This document shows positions 29,004 through 37,925 of a DNA stretch of 64,000 bases, one piece after another. Made by a program: the position numbers and the translations under genes. Source of the stretch: Terriglobales bacterium. Lineage in GTDB: Bacteria; Acidobacteriota; Terriglobia; Terriglobales; Acidobacteriaceae. Where the stretch lies: positions 124,001-188,000 of the forward strand of contig DATHMF010000006.1 in the NCBI GenBank assembly GCA_035487355.1, written 5' to 3'. How positions within the stretch are numbered: position 1 is the stretch's first letter; each line of letters opens with the position of its first letter. The notes below the pieces were generated by a model. That model was not told where the DNA came from. It did not search any database and worked only from the letters and a program-made list of their open reading frames with translations.

Positions 29004-31948
29004 CAATGGGCTCCTGTAGGAACAGCTTGCAGGGTTTTCTGGATTGTGTAAAGCCTCTGCTCGGTCTCCGGACAAAGCGTGTAGTAGGCGCAGCTTCGGC
29101 AATGGAACCCCGGAGTCGGCTCGAACTTGCCTTCTGCGATATCGCTGGCCACCTGGCGAATCTCATCTTCATGCGCGCTCAACTGCTCGGCGGAGCGGGA
29201 GGTTTCGATTCGCGTGTCGTCTTCCAGGTTATGAAAGATCAGCCGCTCAGGATGCAAACCCCACGCGCGCGCTGCGGCGATCGCATAGATGGAAAGCTGC
29301 AGGCTTTCATCGGCATTTTGCTGGTCACGCGGACGTCCGGTCTTGTAATCGGTGATTGCAACCCGATTTGCGGAATCGAGCGCATCCAGCCGGTCCATGC
29401 GGCCAATGACTTCGGTCCCGCCAATCTCGATCCGGAATGTCCTCTCCGTGTTGAGAACCAGAACCGGAGGCCCGGCCTTGTTTGTTTCGAGAAAAGTTTC
29501 GAGCTGCGTCGTACCGTGTTTTAGATAGAGCTGCTGTTGCAGGGGATCCTCAAATGGCATGTGCGACATCAGTTCGCGGAAGCGTGGCAAAAGTCTTTCG
29601 GCGCCAGGCTGCCGCCCGGCGCGCACCTCGTCGAAGTGAAATTTCAGGACCGTATGCATGACATTGCCAAACAGCATCGCCGCGGGCGTCTCTCCCGGCA
29701 ACTGCCAGTCGTGCTCGATTTTGAAGCGCAAAGGACAGATCTTGTAACTCTCAATCGCAGTTGCGCTCAACGGCATGCGGCTGAAGTCGCGTTGCGCGGG
29801 AAGCTCGAGCCAGCGCGCAATCGAAGCTGCTGGTTGTATGGTCTCGGCTTCTGTCTTCACGTAAGGCCGCGCCGGACGTTGATGCAGAACTTGCGCCAGA
29901 GATTTCTCTTTCAACAGCTCCCGCAGAAATCCGTCGGGCGTTCCGTCCTTCCCCCGTCCCGGACGCGCATACAAGAGCAGGTGGTCGGCGGCACGGGTCA
30001 CGGCTACATAGAACAGCCGGCGCTCTTCTTCATGATGCAATTTCTTATCGTCTTCATCTCCGCCATGCGGAGACCGCCGCAAGGCATCGGGAAAAGCGAA
30101 CAGCGGCTCCTGACAGCGCAGGGGAAACGATCCTGTATTCAGCCGGATGACGTGTACCTGCTTCCACTCCAGCCCTTTGGCGGCATGTACGGTGAGCAGG
30201 CGAACCGCATCCAGTTGGTCGTCTGGTTTCTGCAAAGGCACCGTTCCGCGGGCTTCTTTGAAAAACTCGAGGTATTCCAAAAATTCGTACAGCGAGCCAT
30301 CTTCGGTAATCGGCTTCTTCTCCCACTCGTTCACAAAATCGCGGAATACCGTCAGCGCCTCGCTCGCAGCATCTAAGCTGAAAACTTCAATGACTCGGCG
30401 AATCGTCTGCGCGGCCCTCGGATATTTCTCCAACCGGCTTCGGCAGCTTTGTATCGCCTCGAGCAATTTTCGGCCGCCTTCCAGCTTCCCCAGCGCAGCA
30501 ATGAGATCAGTCTCGCTGCCGGTTTGGAGCAATGCGTCATGCAAAGCTTTGGGGTCAATCTCAAATTGCGGCAGAGCGGCGGCGCGAAAGAGGCTGATCG
30601 CATCCCGGGAAGAGATCACTGCGCGCAGCACCGCCAGTAAGTCGCGAATTGGAGTGCTTTCCAGCACATCAATGCCCGTGACCGTGAAAGGGATGTTGCG
30701 CAGAGAAAATTCTTCCGTCAGCTTTTCCCGCTGCGCATGAGTGCGGTAAAGAACGGCAAAGTCGCGCCACTGTAGCTCATCGTCAGAAGCATCACGAGTG
30801 GCGTGACGCTCGCGAACCAGTTCAGCGATGTCGGCAGCTTCAGCGCAGATATCCGGCGTCATGACCACGGTCGCCGGCGGTGCTGCCGGCGGCTTGCCCT
30901 GCCTGCTGGCCTCTTCCTCACGCGCTGAGCGCAGCGCTGCTCTCTTCCAGCCAACAACATCGGGATTCTTGACAATCGCGGCAAAAGCGATCTGCAAGAT
31001 CGGAGAAAGTGAGCGGTGGTTACGCTCCAGCCGTCCGTGCTGAACTTTCGGGAAGCGCCGTGCAAATTCATCGAAAGCTCCGCTGGTGGCCCCACGGAAG
31101 CGATAAATGGCCTGGTCAGGGTCTCCCACGGCAAAGACGTTTTGCTCTGCGCCCGCCAGCAGCGCTGCCAGCTCAATCTGGGCGACGTTGGAATCCTGAA
31201 ACTCGTCAATCAATATGAAGCGCGTATGTTTTTGCTCCTGCTCCAGCAAAACGAAATCCTGCCGCAGAATTTCCAGCGCATCCGCGATCATGTCGCCAAA
31301 CGTTCCCATGTTCTTTGCCGCCAGCATCTGCTCCACTTTGGCGTAGACCTGGGCAATCTCCTCGCAGAGCACCACCACTTCATCGCGCGAGAGTTCTTCA
31401 AATTCCTTCGTGCGGCCTATACGTGGCAAAGGCAGCTCACCTGCCCGAAGGCGCTGAACATAGTTTCGATAATCGGAGGCTCGCACCAGCTCATCGCGGC
31501 AGCGGTCATAAAAACTCAGCAGGTCATCGAGAAACTTCCCGGGATTGGCCGCCTTGATAAAGCGCTCCAGCGGCAGTTGCGCAACGTTGCGGCGCAGATA
31601 GATCCAAAGGTCCTCACGGTTAAGCACCTGGAAGGCCTCTCCATGTTTGCGCAACACCCCATAACAGTAGGCGTGAAAAGTGGAAGCACACAGCCCGCTG
31701 GCAGAAATATTTTCGCTCGCCAGCAGGTTTGCAACCCGGTCATGCAGGTTTTTGGCGGCATTTTCCGTATAAGTAACGGCAAGAATCTCTTCCGGCGCGG
31801 CGTGAAGGTTGCGGATCAAATAAGCGATGCGCTGCTCCAGCACCGTGGTCTTGCCCGTCCCGGCGCCGGCCACGACCAGCATGGGGCCGTGAACGTGCTC
31901 TACCGCAGCGCGTTGAGCATCATCGAGTTGATTGTGCTGAGCAGACAT
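29003..31948 (-). CDS. UvrD/Rep-type helicase fused to a RecB-like nuclease with a probable Fe-S cluster
   Basis: The 981-residue protein starts with superfamily 1A helicase motifs: VVAGAGTGKTTVLEQR (Walker A, near residue 27), LIDEFQDSN (Walker B), GDPDQAIYRFRGA and VHAAKGLEWKQVHVIRL. The C-terminus is a PD-(D/E)XK nuclease of the RecB/AddB type: GRMDRLDAL, then ITDYKTGRP, the aspartate and lysine of the active site. Four cysteines, in YKICPLRFKI and the C-x2-C-x5-C of FHCRSCAYYTLCPE, match the Fe-S brace of AddB and Cas4 nucleases. This suggests end-processing in double-strand break repair by one polypeptide. No partner addB gene is in the window; rmuC is directly coupled downstream. Confidence 0.9.
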   Translation of the reverse strand: MSAQHNQLDDAQRAAVEHVHGPMLVVAGAGTGKTTVLEQRIAYLIRNLHAAPEEILAVTYTENAAKNLHDRVANLLASENISASGLCASTFHAYCYGVLRKHGEAFQVLNREDLWIYLRRNVAQLPLERFIKAANPGKFLDDLLSFYDRCRDELVRASDYRNYVQRLRAGELPLPRIGRTKEFEELSRDEVVVLCEEIAQVYAKVEQMLAAKNMGTFGDMIADALEILRQDFVLLEQEQKHTRFILIDEFQDSNVAQIELAALLAGAEQNVFAVGDPDQAIYRFRGATSGAFDEFARRFPKVQHGRLERNHRSLSPILQIAFAAIVKNPDVVGWKRAALRSAREEEASRQGKPPAAPPATVVMTPDICAEAADIAELVRERHATRDASDDELQWRDFAVLYRTHAQREKLTEEFSLRNIPFTVTGIDVLESTPIRDLLAVLRAVISSRDAISLFRAAALPQFEIDPKALHDALLQTGSETDLIAALGKLEGGRKLLEAIQSCRSRLEKYPRAAQTIRRVIEVFSLDAASEALTVFRDFVNEWEKKPITEDGSLYEFLEYLEFFKEARGTVPLQKPDDQLDAVRLLTVHAAKGLEWKQVHVIRLNTGSFPLRCQEPLFAFPDALRRSPHGGDEDDKKLHHEEERRLFYVAVTRAADHLLLYARPGRGKDGTPDGFLRELLKEKSLAQVLHQRPARPYVKTEAETIQPAASIARWLELPAQRDFSRMPLSATAIESYKICPLRFKIEHDWQLPGETPAAMLFGNVMHTVLKFHFDEVRAGRQPGAERLLPRFRELMSHMPFEDPLQQQLYLKHGTTQLETFLETNKAGPPVLVLNTERTFRIEIGGTEVIGRMDRLDALDSANRVAITDYKTGRPRDQQNADESLQLSIYAIAAARAWGLHPERLIFHNLEDDTRIETSRSAEQLSAHEDEIRQVASDIAEGKFEPTPGFHCRSCAYYTLCPETEQRLYTIQKTLQAVPTGAH

Positions 31949-32040
31949 GAACGTGGGAAGACAGACTGGCCATTATGCGGTAGAGTTGCCCCGCCAGCAA
32001 CTCTGAAAAATACTTAGCGTTGGGTTGGCCCTAATGTCCT

Positions 32041-32790
32041 TTATTCTCTGCCCGCCATTGCCATCACCACTGCCAACGCGGCAATGGCCGCAGTTTCGGC
32101 GCGCAAGATCGTCGGGCCAAGAGACGCCGAGTACCACCTGGAATCGGCGAATTGCTTGAGTTCATCCGCCGTCCAACCACCCTCGGGACCGATCGCCAGC
32201 CCCAGCGGACCGGCTTCGGCCGCATTTTCCAAAATCTGCTTCAAAGACTGTGTGCGTTCACTCTCGGCAAGCACAATACATAAGCCCTGCACGCATTGTA
32301 TCGCCGCCTCCAGCTTCAGCGGACCGGCAATCTCCGGTAGTGAAGCGCGGCGCGACTGTTGCGAGGCTTCGCGTGCAATGCGCCGCCAGCGTTCAGCTCT
32401 TTTATCGGCAGCAGCGGCAAGATGTTTTTCCGTGCGCCGTGCGATCACGGGAATGATGCGTTCCACGCCCAGTTCAACCGCTTTTTCAATGGCCCACTCC
32501 ATGCGATCGAACTTGAAGACTGCAAGCAAGAGCGTGACGGAAGAAACTGAGCCGTCATCAGGTAGCTCTTCGCCTAACTCAAATTCCACCCGTTGCTCTG
32601 TGACCGAAGTAATGCGGCCTGCACGCACGACCGCCCGCCCATCAACCTGGGTTACGATATCGAATTGCTGGCCAGGAGTGGCGCGCAGCACGCGCGCCAG
32701 ATGCAGGGCATGCTCTCCCGTCAGGGCGGCGCGTCCGCTTGTGTGATCAACTTCGTCGGCGATCCAGCGGCGGCGCATGGTCAGCGGCAA
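32041..32790 (-). CDS. rsmE: 16S rRNA (uracil1498-N3)-methyltransferase RsmE
   Basis: The 249-residue protein has the N-terminal PUA-like part (TGEHALHLARVLRATPGQQF) and the SPOUT knot signature near the C-terminus: IGPEGGWTADELKQF and SLGPTILRAETAAIAAL. It methylates U1498 in the decoding region of 16S rRNA. The frame opens with a TTG at 32790 that has AAGG upstream; the ATG at 32778 (MRRRWIAD) is equally likely. It follows dnaJ with 6 bases between stop and start, so it is part of the hrcA-grpE-dnaJ transcript, an arrangement seen in many bacteria. Confidence 0.93.
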   Translation of the reverse strand: MPLTMRRRWIADEVDHTSGRAALTGEHALHLARVLRATPGQQFDIVTQVDGRAVVRAGRITSVTEQRVEFELGEELPDDGSVSSVTLLLAVFKFDRMEWAIEKAVELGVERIIPVIARRTEKHLAAAADKRAERWRRIAREASQQSRRASLPEIAGPLKLEAAIQCVQGLCIVLAESERTQSLKQILENAAEAGPLGLAIGPEGGWTADELKQFADSRWYSASLGPTILRAETAAIAALAVVMAMAGRE

Positions 32791-32796
32791 TCAGCC

Positions 32797-33930
32797 TTAA
32801 CTGAAGATATCTTTAACTTTACCGAACAGGGTTTTGCGTTCTGGTTTGTTTTCGATCTGCAGGGTCTCAGCCAACTGGTTGAGCAGCTCTTTTTGATTTT
32901 TTGAAAGCTTGGCAGGCGTTTGCACGCGTACTTGCACGTACAAATCGCCACGGCCGCTGCCGCGCAGTACCGGCACGCCTTTGTTCTTGATGCGCAGTGT
33001 AGCTCCGCTCTGCGTCCCGGCGGGAATGCTGAGTGTATGTGCACCATCCAGCGTGGGGACTTCGATCTCTGCTCCCAGGGCTGCCTGTGGGAATGAGAGG
33101 GGAACCACGCAGTAAAGGTCTTTTCCCTGCCGCTCAAAGAAGGCGTGCTCCTTCACGTTCAGGACAACATACAGATCGCCGGCAGGTCCACCGTTGATTC
33201 CGGCCTCGCCTTCGCCGGTAAAAAGAATTTTGGTGCCGTGTTCCACTCCGGCAGGAACTTTGACTCCAATAGTTTTTTCGCGGACCACCCGCCCCTGGCC
33301 CCGGCAAACGTTACAAGGATGCGAAATGGTTGTACCCGATCCATTACAACGGCTGCAGGTGCGCGAGACGCTGAAAAATCCCTGCTGAAAACGCACCTGA
33401 CCGCGTCCACCGCAGGCGTTGCAGGCCGTAGCCGAGTGGCCCGGCTGTGATCCCGAGCCGTCACAGGCTTCACATTCCGCATAGGTGCGAACTTTGATGT
33501 CGGTGTTTTTGCCGAATACCGCTTCTTCAAACTCCAGCGTAAGGTCGTAGCGGATATCGCTCCCCTGTTGGGCGCGGGTGCGGCGGCGCGTGCTGCCGCC
33601 TGTTCCGAAGATATCGCTGATGCCAAACAGGTCGCCGAAGATATCGTTGAGGTCCTGAAAAGGAAAGCCCTCGACCCCGCCCCCGCCCATGTTCACGCCC
33701 TGATGGCCAAAGCGGTCGTACTGAGCCCGTTTGTTGGCGTCCATGAGCACGCTATAGGCCTCGGTGGCTTCTTTGAATTTCTCTTCCGCCTGAGGATTGC
33801 CCGGGTTGCGGTCAGGGTGAAACTGCATGGCGAGTTTGCGATAAGAGCTTTTGATCTCCTGCTCGTTCGCGCTGCGTTCCACACTCAGAACTTCGTAGTA
33901 GTCGCGTTTTGCGTTGGTAGCCAGTCCCAT
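32797..33930 (-). CDS. dnaJ: Chaperone protein DnaJ
   Basis: The 377-residue product is a full-length class I J protein. The J domain carries HPD in MQFHPDRNPGN. A Gly/Phe-rich linker follows (MGGGGVEGFPF). The zinc region has four CxxCxGxG motifs: CEACDGSG, CNACGGRG, CSRCNGSG and CNVCRGQG. The C-terminal substrate-binding domains follow. It stimulates DnaK ATPase and delivers unfolded proteins. DnaK itself is not in the window. It lies 19 bases downstream of grpE and just upstream of rsmE, consistent with one heat-shock operon headed by the HrcA repressor gene. Confidence 0.96.
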   Translation of the reverse strand: MGLATNAKRDYYEVLSVERSANEQEIKSSYRKLAMQFHPDRNPGNPQAEEKFKEATEAYSVLMDANKRAQYDRFGHQGVNMGGGGVEGFPFQDLNDIFGDLFGISDIFGTGGSTRRRTRAQQGSDIRYDLTLEFEEAVFGKNTDIKVRTYAECEACDGSGSQPGHSATACNACGGRGQVRFQQGFFSVSRTCSRCNGSGTTISHPCNVCRGQGRVVREKTIGVKVPAGVEHGTKILFTGEGEAGINGGPAGDLYVVLNVKEHAFFERQGKDLYCVVPLSFPQAALGAEIEVPTLDGAHTLSIPAGTQSGATLRIKNKGVPVLRGSGRGDLYVQVRVQTPAKLSKNQKELLNQLAETLQIENKPERKTLFGKVKDIFS

Positions 33931-33949
33931 TTTTCCTTTGTGAGAATTT

Positions 33950-34537
33950 TTAGTGGTTCGGATTGCGCGCCACGCGCACCATGGCTGGGCGCAACAGGCG
34001 GTCTTTCAGTTTGTATCCACGCTGCAGTTCTTGCAGAACGTGATGGTCCGGCACCTGGTTGGTCTCCACCATTTCGATGGCTTGGTGAAGCTGCGGATCA
34101 AACGGCTCGCCTTCGGCGGGAACTTCGCGCAGACCGAGTTTGGTGAGGACGTCTGCAAATTGCTTGCGCACCAGCTCCACGCCCGAGCGGATTTCGGTTT
34201 TTTCGCCTGCCGAATTCTTCAGCGCCAGATCAAGGCTATCCAGCACCGGCAATAGTGAGGTCACCGCATTCGCCAATGCATAGTCGCGGAACTCCTGTTG
34301 CTCGCGCGCGCTGCGCTTGCGGTAGTTGTCAAACTCCGCCTGCAGCCGTGCCAAGCGGTCAAAGAGTTGATCGCGCTCCGCCTTCAGCTTTTGCAGCTCG
34401 TCAGAAGCCGCCGGGGTCGCAGATTCCACACCTTTGGCGGAGCCTTCCACGTAACCGTCATCAGCTTCGGCCGATGGCAGCTCGCGTTCCAAGTCTTCGG
34501 GTTCCAGATGAGTATTTTTTGTGTTCGCCTGGGCCAT
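33950..34537 (-). CDS. grpE: Nucleotide exchange factor GrpE
   Basis: The 195-residue protein has an acidic, variable N-terminus (residues 1-45), the long paired helix (DELQKLKAERDQLFDRLARL, AEFDNYRKRSAREQQEF) and the conserved C-terminal beta-wing region with FDPQLHQAIEMVETNQVPD and GYKLKDRLLRPAMVRVA. GrpE releases ADP from DnaK. The gene is between hrcA (31 bases) and dnaJ (19 bases) and clearly shares their transcript. Confidence 0.96.
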   Translation of the reverse strand: MAQANTKNTHLEPEDLERELPSAEADDGYVEGSAKGVESATPAASDELQKLKAERDQLFDRLARLQAEFDNYRKRSAREQQEFRDYALANAVTSLLPVLDSLDLALKNSAGEKTEIRSGVELVRKQFADVLTKLGLREVPAEGEPFDPQLHQAIEMVETNQVPDHHVLQELQRGYKLKDRLLRPAMVRVARNPNH

Positions 34538-34568
34538 ACTTTTAACTTTCCTGTTTTAGATTATCAGT

Positions 34569-35636
34569 TTATTTAGATTCATCCGGCTCGTTTAGGATTC
34601 GGTCAAACAGGCGGGCAATATAGGATACAGCCGTGATGCTGTGCTCATAATCAATGCGTGTTGGCCCCAGCACAGCCAGCGACCCTACCACCTCATTGCC
34701 GGAGCGCGCTGGCGCCCCGATCAGCACAAAATTACGCATCTCCGGGACTGCTTCCTCGAGTCCAATCACCACCCGCACGGCTTCCTGTTTGGCATCCACA
34801 TAAGCAGACAGCAGCTCCACGACTCGCTGTTTTTCTTCCAGCGTCTTCAACAGCTCACGCAGGCGGGCGCGGTCCTGCTCGTTTTCCACCAGGTTAGATG
34901 CACCTTCAACATAGATGTTCTGCCCCGGCTCTTCTGAGGCCAACGCGCCCTGCCGGTAAAGTATTTCCACTGACTTCATCAGGCGGTCGTATTCGCTGCG
35001 CTCCTGCTCAATGCGGCGCGCAATTTCGGTGCGAATCTTTTCCATGCTCCAGCCGCGGAAGTTATCGTTGATATAGCGCGCGGCCAGATCCAGATCGCCT
35101 TGCAGGATGTCGTGGTCAACGCGCAGCACGCGGTCGCGCACCACTCCAGACTTGGCCACCACGACTGCCAGGATCTTCTGCTCCGCCAGGCGGGAGAAAT
35201 ATACGTGATCGAATGCGTGATTCAGTCCGCCTGACGTCATGGCCACGCCCACGCCGCTCGACATAAGGGAAAGCACGTGCGAGGTGCGCTCCATAAACTC
35301 CTGGACGTCGGTAACGCCGTGGAAGAACCCCTGAATCTTGTCTTCTTCCTCATGAGAGAGGCGCGCCTTGCCGCTGATTTGCTCCACGTAATAGCGATAG
35401 GCCTCGGTAGTTGGGATGCGTCCGGCGGAAGTATGGGGTTGCTCGAGGAGCCCCGCATCTGTAAGGTCGGCCATTACGTTACGGATTGTGGCTGCGCTCA
35501 GCCCCTCGCGGCTTTCACGCGCAAGGATGCGCGAACCCACGGGTTCCCCGGTTTCTATGAAGGTTTCCACGATAGCGGTTAGAATTTCCCGCCCTCGCGG
35601 CCCGATTTGTACTGGCTGCGGCACAGGATCAATCAA
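34569..35636 (-). CDS. hrcA: Heat-inducible transcription repressor HrcA
   Basis: The 355-residue protein starts with a winged-helix domain (ETGEPVGSRILARESREGLSAATIRNVMADLTDAG read in parts) and continues with the typical QPHTSAGRIPTTEAYRYYV segment and a C-terminal GAF-like domain (VLIGAPARSGNEVVGSLAVLGPTRIDYEHSI in parts). HrcA represses heat-shock operons by binding CIRCE operators and is kept active by GroEL. It is the first gene of the hrcA-grpE-dnaJ-rsmE series. I could not find a proper CIRCE sequence in the 80 bases upstream. Confidence 0.95.
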   Translation of the reverse strand: MIDPVPQPVQIGPRGREILTAIVETFIETGEPVGSRILARESREGLSAATIRNVMADLTDAGLLEQPHTSAGRIPTTEAYRYYVEQISGKARLSHEEEDKIQGFFHGVTDVQEFMERTSHVLSLMSSGVGVAMTSGGLNHAFDHVYFSRLAEQKILAVVVAKSGVVRDRVLRVDHDILQGDLDLAARYINDNFRGWSMEKIRTEIARRIEQERSEYDRLMKSVEILYRQGALASEEPGQNIYVEGASNLVENEQDRARLRELLKTLEEKQRVVELLSAYVDAKQEAVRVVIGLEEAVPEMRNFVLIGAPARSGNEVVGSLAVLGPTRIDYEHSITAVSYIARLFDRILNEPDESK

Positions 35637-35717
35637 TCCTTTAAACGATTTAGATGCAAAAGTTTAGATGAATTGCGTGAGCGCTAAGGCTATTTTAGCA
35701 AGTTTTGACTACAACTT

Positions 35718-36578
35718 TCAGCGGATCTGAATCACGCTCTCGCCGCGCGTGGCATTCTGTTCATTCACCCGTTCTACCACCTTGCGGGCAAAATCGTAGA
35801 ACGACTTGCGCGGACCGGACTCTATGCTGGCGTCACCCAGCGCGATAGGGCTTCCCGAGTCTCCAGCGTGACGAATGCTGGCATCGAGTTCAATTCCACC
35901 GAGAAAAGGAACGCCATAAACACCGGCGGTGCGCTCGCCGCCGCCTTTGGAGAAGATATCCACCTCAGTATGGCAATGAGGACAGATGAAATAACTCATG
36001 TTCTCCACCAGGCCCAGAATATCAACCTTGAGCTGGTTGAACATCTCAATGGCTTTGCGCGCGTCTTGCAGGGCCACATCAGAGGGCGTGCAAACCACAA
36101 TCGCGCCGCTCACCGGAACCGTTTGGATGAGCGATAACGCGACATCGCCGGTGCCTGGCGGCAGATCAATCAGCAGGTAATCCAGAACGCCCCACTCGAC
36201 CTGCTGCAGGAACTGGCGGATGATCGAATGCAACATCGGCCCGCGCCAGATCAGGGGCTTATCCCCAGGATTCAGGAAGCCGACAGAGATCGCTCGCACC
36301 CCATGCTGCTGTAGAGGTTCGAGGCGGTTCTCGCCAATTACTTTGGGTTGAGCGTTTGTCCCCAGCATGAGAGGGACGTTGGGGCCGTAAACGTCGCCAT
36401 CCAACAGGCCCACTTTAAATCCCATGCGGCTGAGAGCGACCGCAAGGTTGACCGAAATCGTGGTCTTCCCAACTCCGCCCTTACCCGAACCGATAGCTAC
36501 GATATTTTGAATGCCAGGAAGCGGCTGCGGCCCTTGCGGCGGCGGTGCTCCGTGTGGAGGATGCGCGTGCGTACCCAT
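35718..36578 (-). CDS. mrp: Mrp/NBP35-family P-loop Fe-S carrier protein
   Basis: The 286-residue protein has the deviant Walker A GSGKGGVGKTTISVNLA near residue 33, the GLLDGDVYGPNVPLMLG block, IDLPPGTGDVALSL and the C-terminal VENMSYFICPHC with the paired cysteines that hold a bridging 4Fe-4S cluster. ApbC/Mrp proteins store and transfer Fe-S clusters to target enzymes in the cytoplasm. It lacks the N-terminal DUF59 domain found in many Mrp proteins and has instead a Pro/His-rich start. It is 81 bases upstream of hrcA on the same strand; whether they are co-transcribed is unclear. Confidence 0.92.
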   Translation of the reverse strand: MGTHAHPPHGAPPPQGPQPLPGIQNIVAIGSGKGGVGKTTISVNLAVALSRMGFKVGLLDGDVYGPNVPLMLGTNAQPKVIGENRLEPLQQHGVRAISVGFLNPGDKPLIWRGPMLHSIIRQFLQQVEWGVLDYLLIDLPPGTGDVALSLIQTVPVSGAIVVCTPSDVALQDARKAIEMFNQLKVDILGLVENMSYFICPHCHTEVDIFSKGGGERTAGVYGVPFLGGIELDASIRHAGDSGSPIALGDASIESGPRKSFYDFARKVVERVNEQNATRGESVIQIR

Positions 36579-37250
36579 AAACTTTGATTATACGCTTGCG
36601 AGCTACGGCCCCTGACACTGCCTTGAGACATTCCGACACGAAGCCCCTCATGATCCTTGAAGGTTAAAGGGATTCCTCGTCGCTGCGCTCCTCGGAATGA
36701 CAATCTAGTCAGATTAATTAGATCAGGGTGGCGAAAGCAGCCCTATTTAGCTTTTAGTAATCTTCGGCTCCTGGACTACCGGTGCAAATTCGGTCGTACC
36801 CCCACCCCACTTGCTCACTAGTGTTCAGAGCCCTCGAAGCGGGCATGATCTCCTCGTATTTACTGGGGAAAGTCGCCTTCTAGCGGTGGGACTTGCTGGA
36901 GTAGTCCTGTATGTCCGCGGTGTTTACTGGATAGATATCATCAGTGGGGGTCCTTTCGGAGCACTGGGTTATTGCTTTTGTGAATTTCCAAAGAGCCTAA
37001 AGGGCACGAGTCCCCGCATTCTTGAATGCTAGACACACGTCTTAGGACAATTATGACCTACAATTCTTGAGAAATGAAGGATTTGATACCACGGTGATAC
37101 CATCGGATTCAAGAACTGGATACAGCCGAGGGCGTACACGGATCACGCGAATGTAAGAAGGCCGGTGAGTGCCGTAGAAGCTAAAAAAAGCTTATCCAGC
37201 CCTTCGGGCCGGGCTAAATTATCGGCCGCGCCTCCGGCGCCTCTCACAAC
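36579..37250. other. 672-base intergenic region
   Basis: Apart from the palindromic repeat at 36670-36703, I see a small hairpin AGCCCTTCGGGCCGGGCT (about 37198-37215) and a doubled GATACCA at 37086-37103. A 73-codon frame at 36811-37032 has no ribosome site or recognisable product. Nothing else can be supported. Confidence 0.5.
36670..36703. repeat. Dispersed palindromic element of the GGATTCCTCGTCGCTGCGCT type
   Basis: The sequence pairs ATTCC with GGAAT around a GC-rich centre and is well known as a dispersed intergenic element in several bacterial groups, where it yields spurious peptides such as MSFRGAQRRGIP on the opposite strand. Only one full copy is seen here. Confidence 0.65.
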
Positions 37251-37808
37251 TCACTTCTCATACTTCGGCAGCAACTCCTGCGGGATCTGCGCCAAGGGAA
37301 GATACTTCTGGTCTTTCGCTGAAAGAATTGGATTGGCAACATTCCAATTGATATTCAACTGCGGATCGTTCCACAGCACTCCATGCTCATGCTCGGCATG
37401 ATAGAAATCGCTGCACTTATAGAGAAACTCCGCCGTCTCGGAGAGCACGGCAAAACCGTGGGCAAAACCTCGGGGGACATAAATCAGGCGTTTGTTTTCA
37501 GCAGAGAGCACAGCACTCACCCAGCGCCCGAAGGTTGGCGATCCGCGGCGGATATCTACTGCCACATCCAGCACTTCGCCTTGCACCACCCGGCAAAGTT
37601 TGGCCTGCGCGTGCTGGAGCTGATAGTGCAGCCCGCGCAAAGTGCCGCGCACAGATTGCGAGTGGTTGTCCTGCACAAACTCATCATGAATGCCCAAGGC
37701 GGCATATTTTTCGCGATGATAGCTCTCCAGAAAAAACCCGCGCTGGTCGCCGATGACCTTGGGTTCAATCAAAAAAACATCCGATAGTGCGGTTTCAATG
37801 CGTTGCAA
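37251..37808 (-). CDS. rmlC: dTDP-4-dehydrorhamnose 3,5-epimerase
   Basis: The 185-residue cupin enzyme has the expected opening (IETALSDVFLIEPKVIGDQR), the catalytic His in GTLRGLHYQ, and the downstream conserved DIRRGSPTFGRW and YVPRGFAHGFAVLSE. It epimerises C3 and C5 in dTDP-rhamnose synthesis. The start is a TTG at 37808; no better start codon is in frame. The other rml genes are not adjacent, so this is an isolated member of the pathway, but it could supply rhamnose for the polysaccharide cluster far upstream. That link is inference. Confidence 0.93.
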   Translation of the reverse strand: MQRIETALSDVFLIEPKVIGDQRGFFLESYHREKYAALGIHDEFVQDNHSQSVRGTLRGLHYQLQHAQAKLCRVVQGEVLDVAVDIRRGSPTFGRWVSAVLSAENKRLIYVPRGFAHGFAVLSETAEFLYKCSDFYHAEHEHGVLWNDPQLNINWNVANPILSAKDQKYLPLAQIPQELLPKYEK

Positions 37809-37925
37809 GCTCAGACGCCCCCGTGAATATTCATGCTTATAGGAGAAGCCCTCTATTCTAAAGCAGTTTTGCCGAAGGTGTGGAATGGCAATCCGGGGCC
37901 CGCAACTCGATTACAATTAAAAGTT

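Noticed and set aside
36497..36703. Minus-strand frame starting MSFRGAQRRGIP
   Set aside because: The peptide comes from the dispersed palindromic repeat and the antisense of mrp; it is a known type of spurious frame.
36811..37032. 73-codon plus-strand frame in the mrp-rmlC gap
   Set aside because: No ribosome site, no recognisable product and average intergenic composition.
37809..37925. TPP riboswitch upstream of thiG
   Set aside because: No CUGAGA or other thi-box core could be found in the 117 bases.
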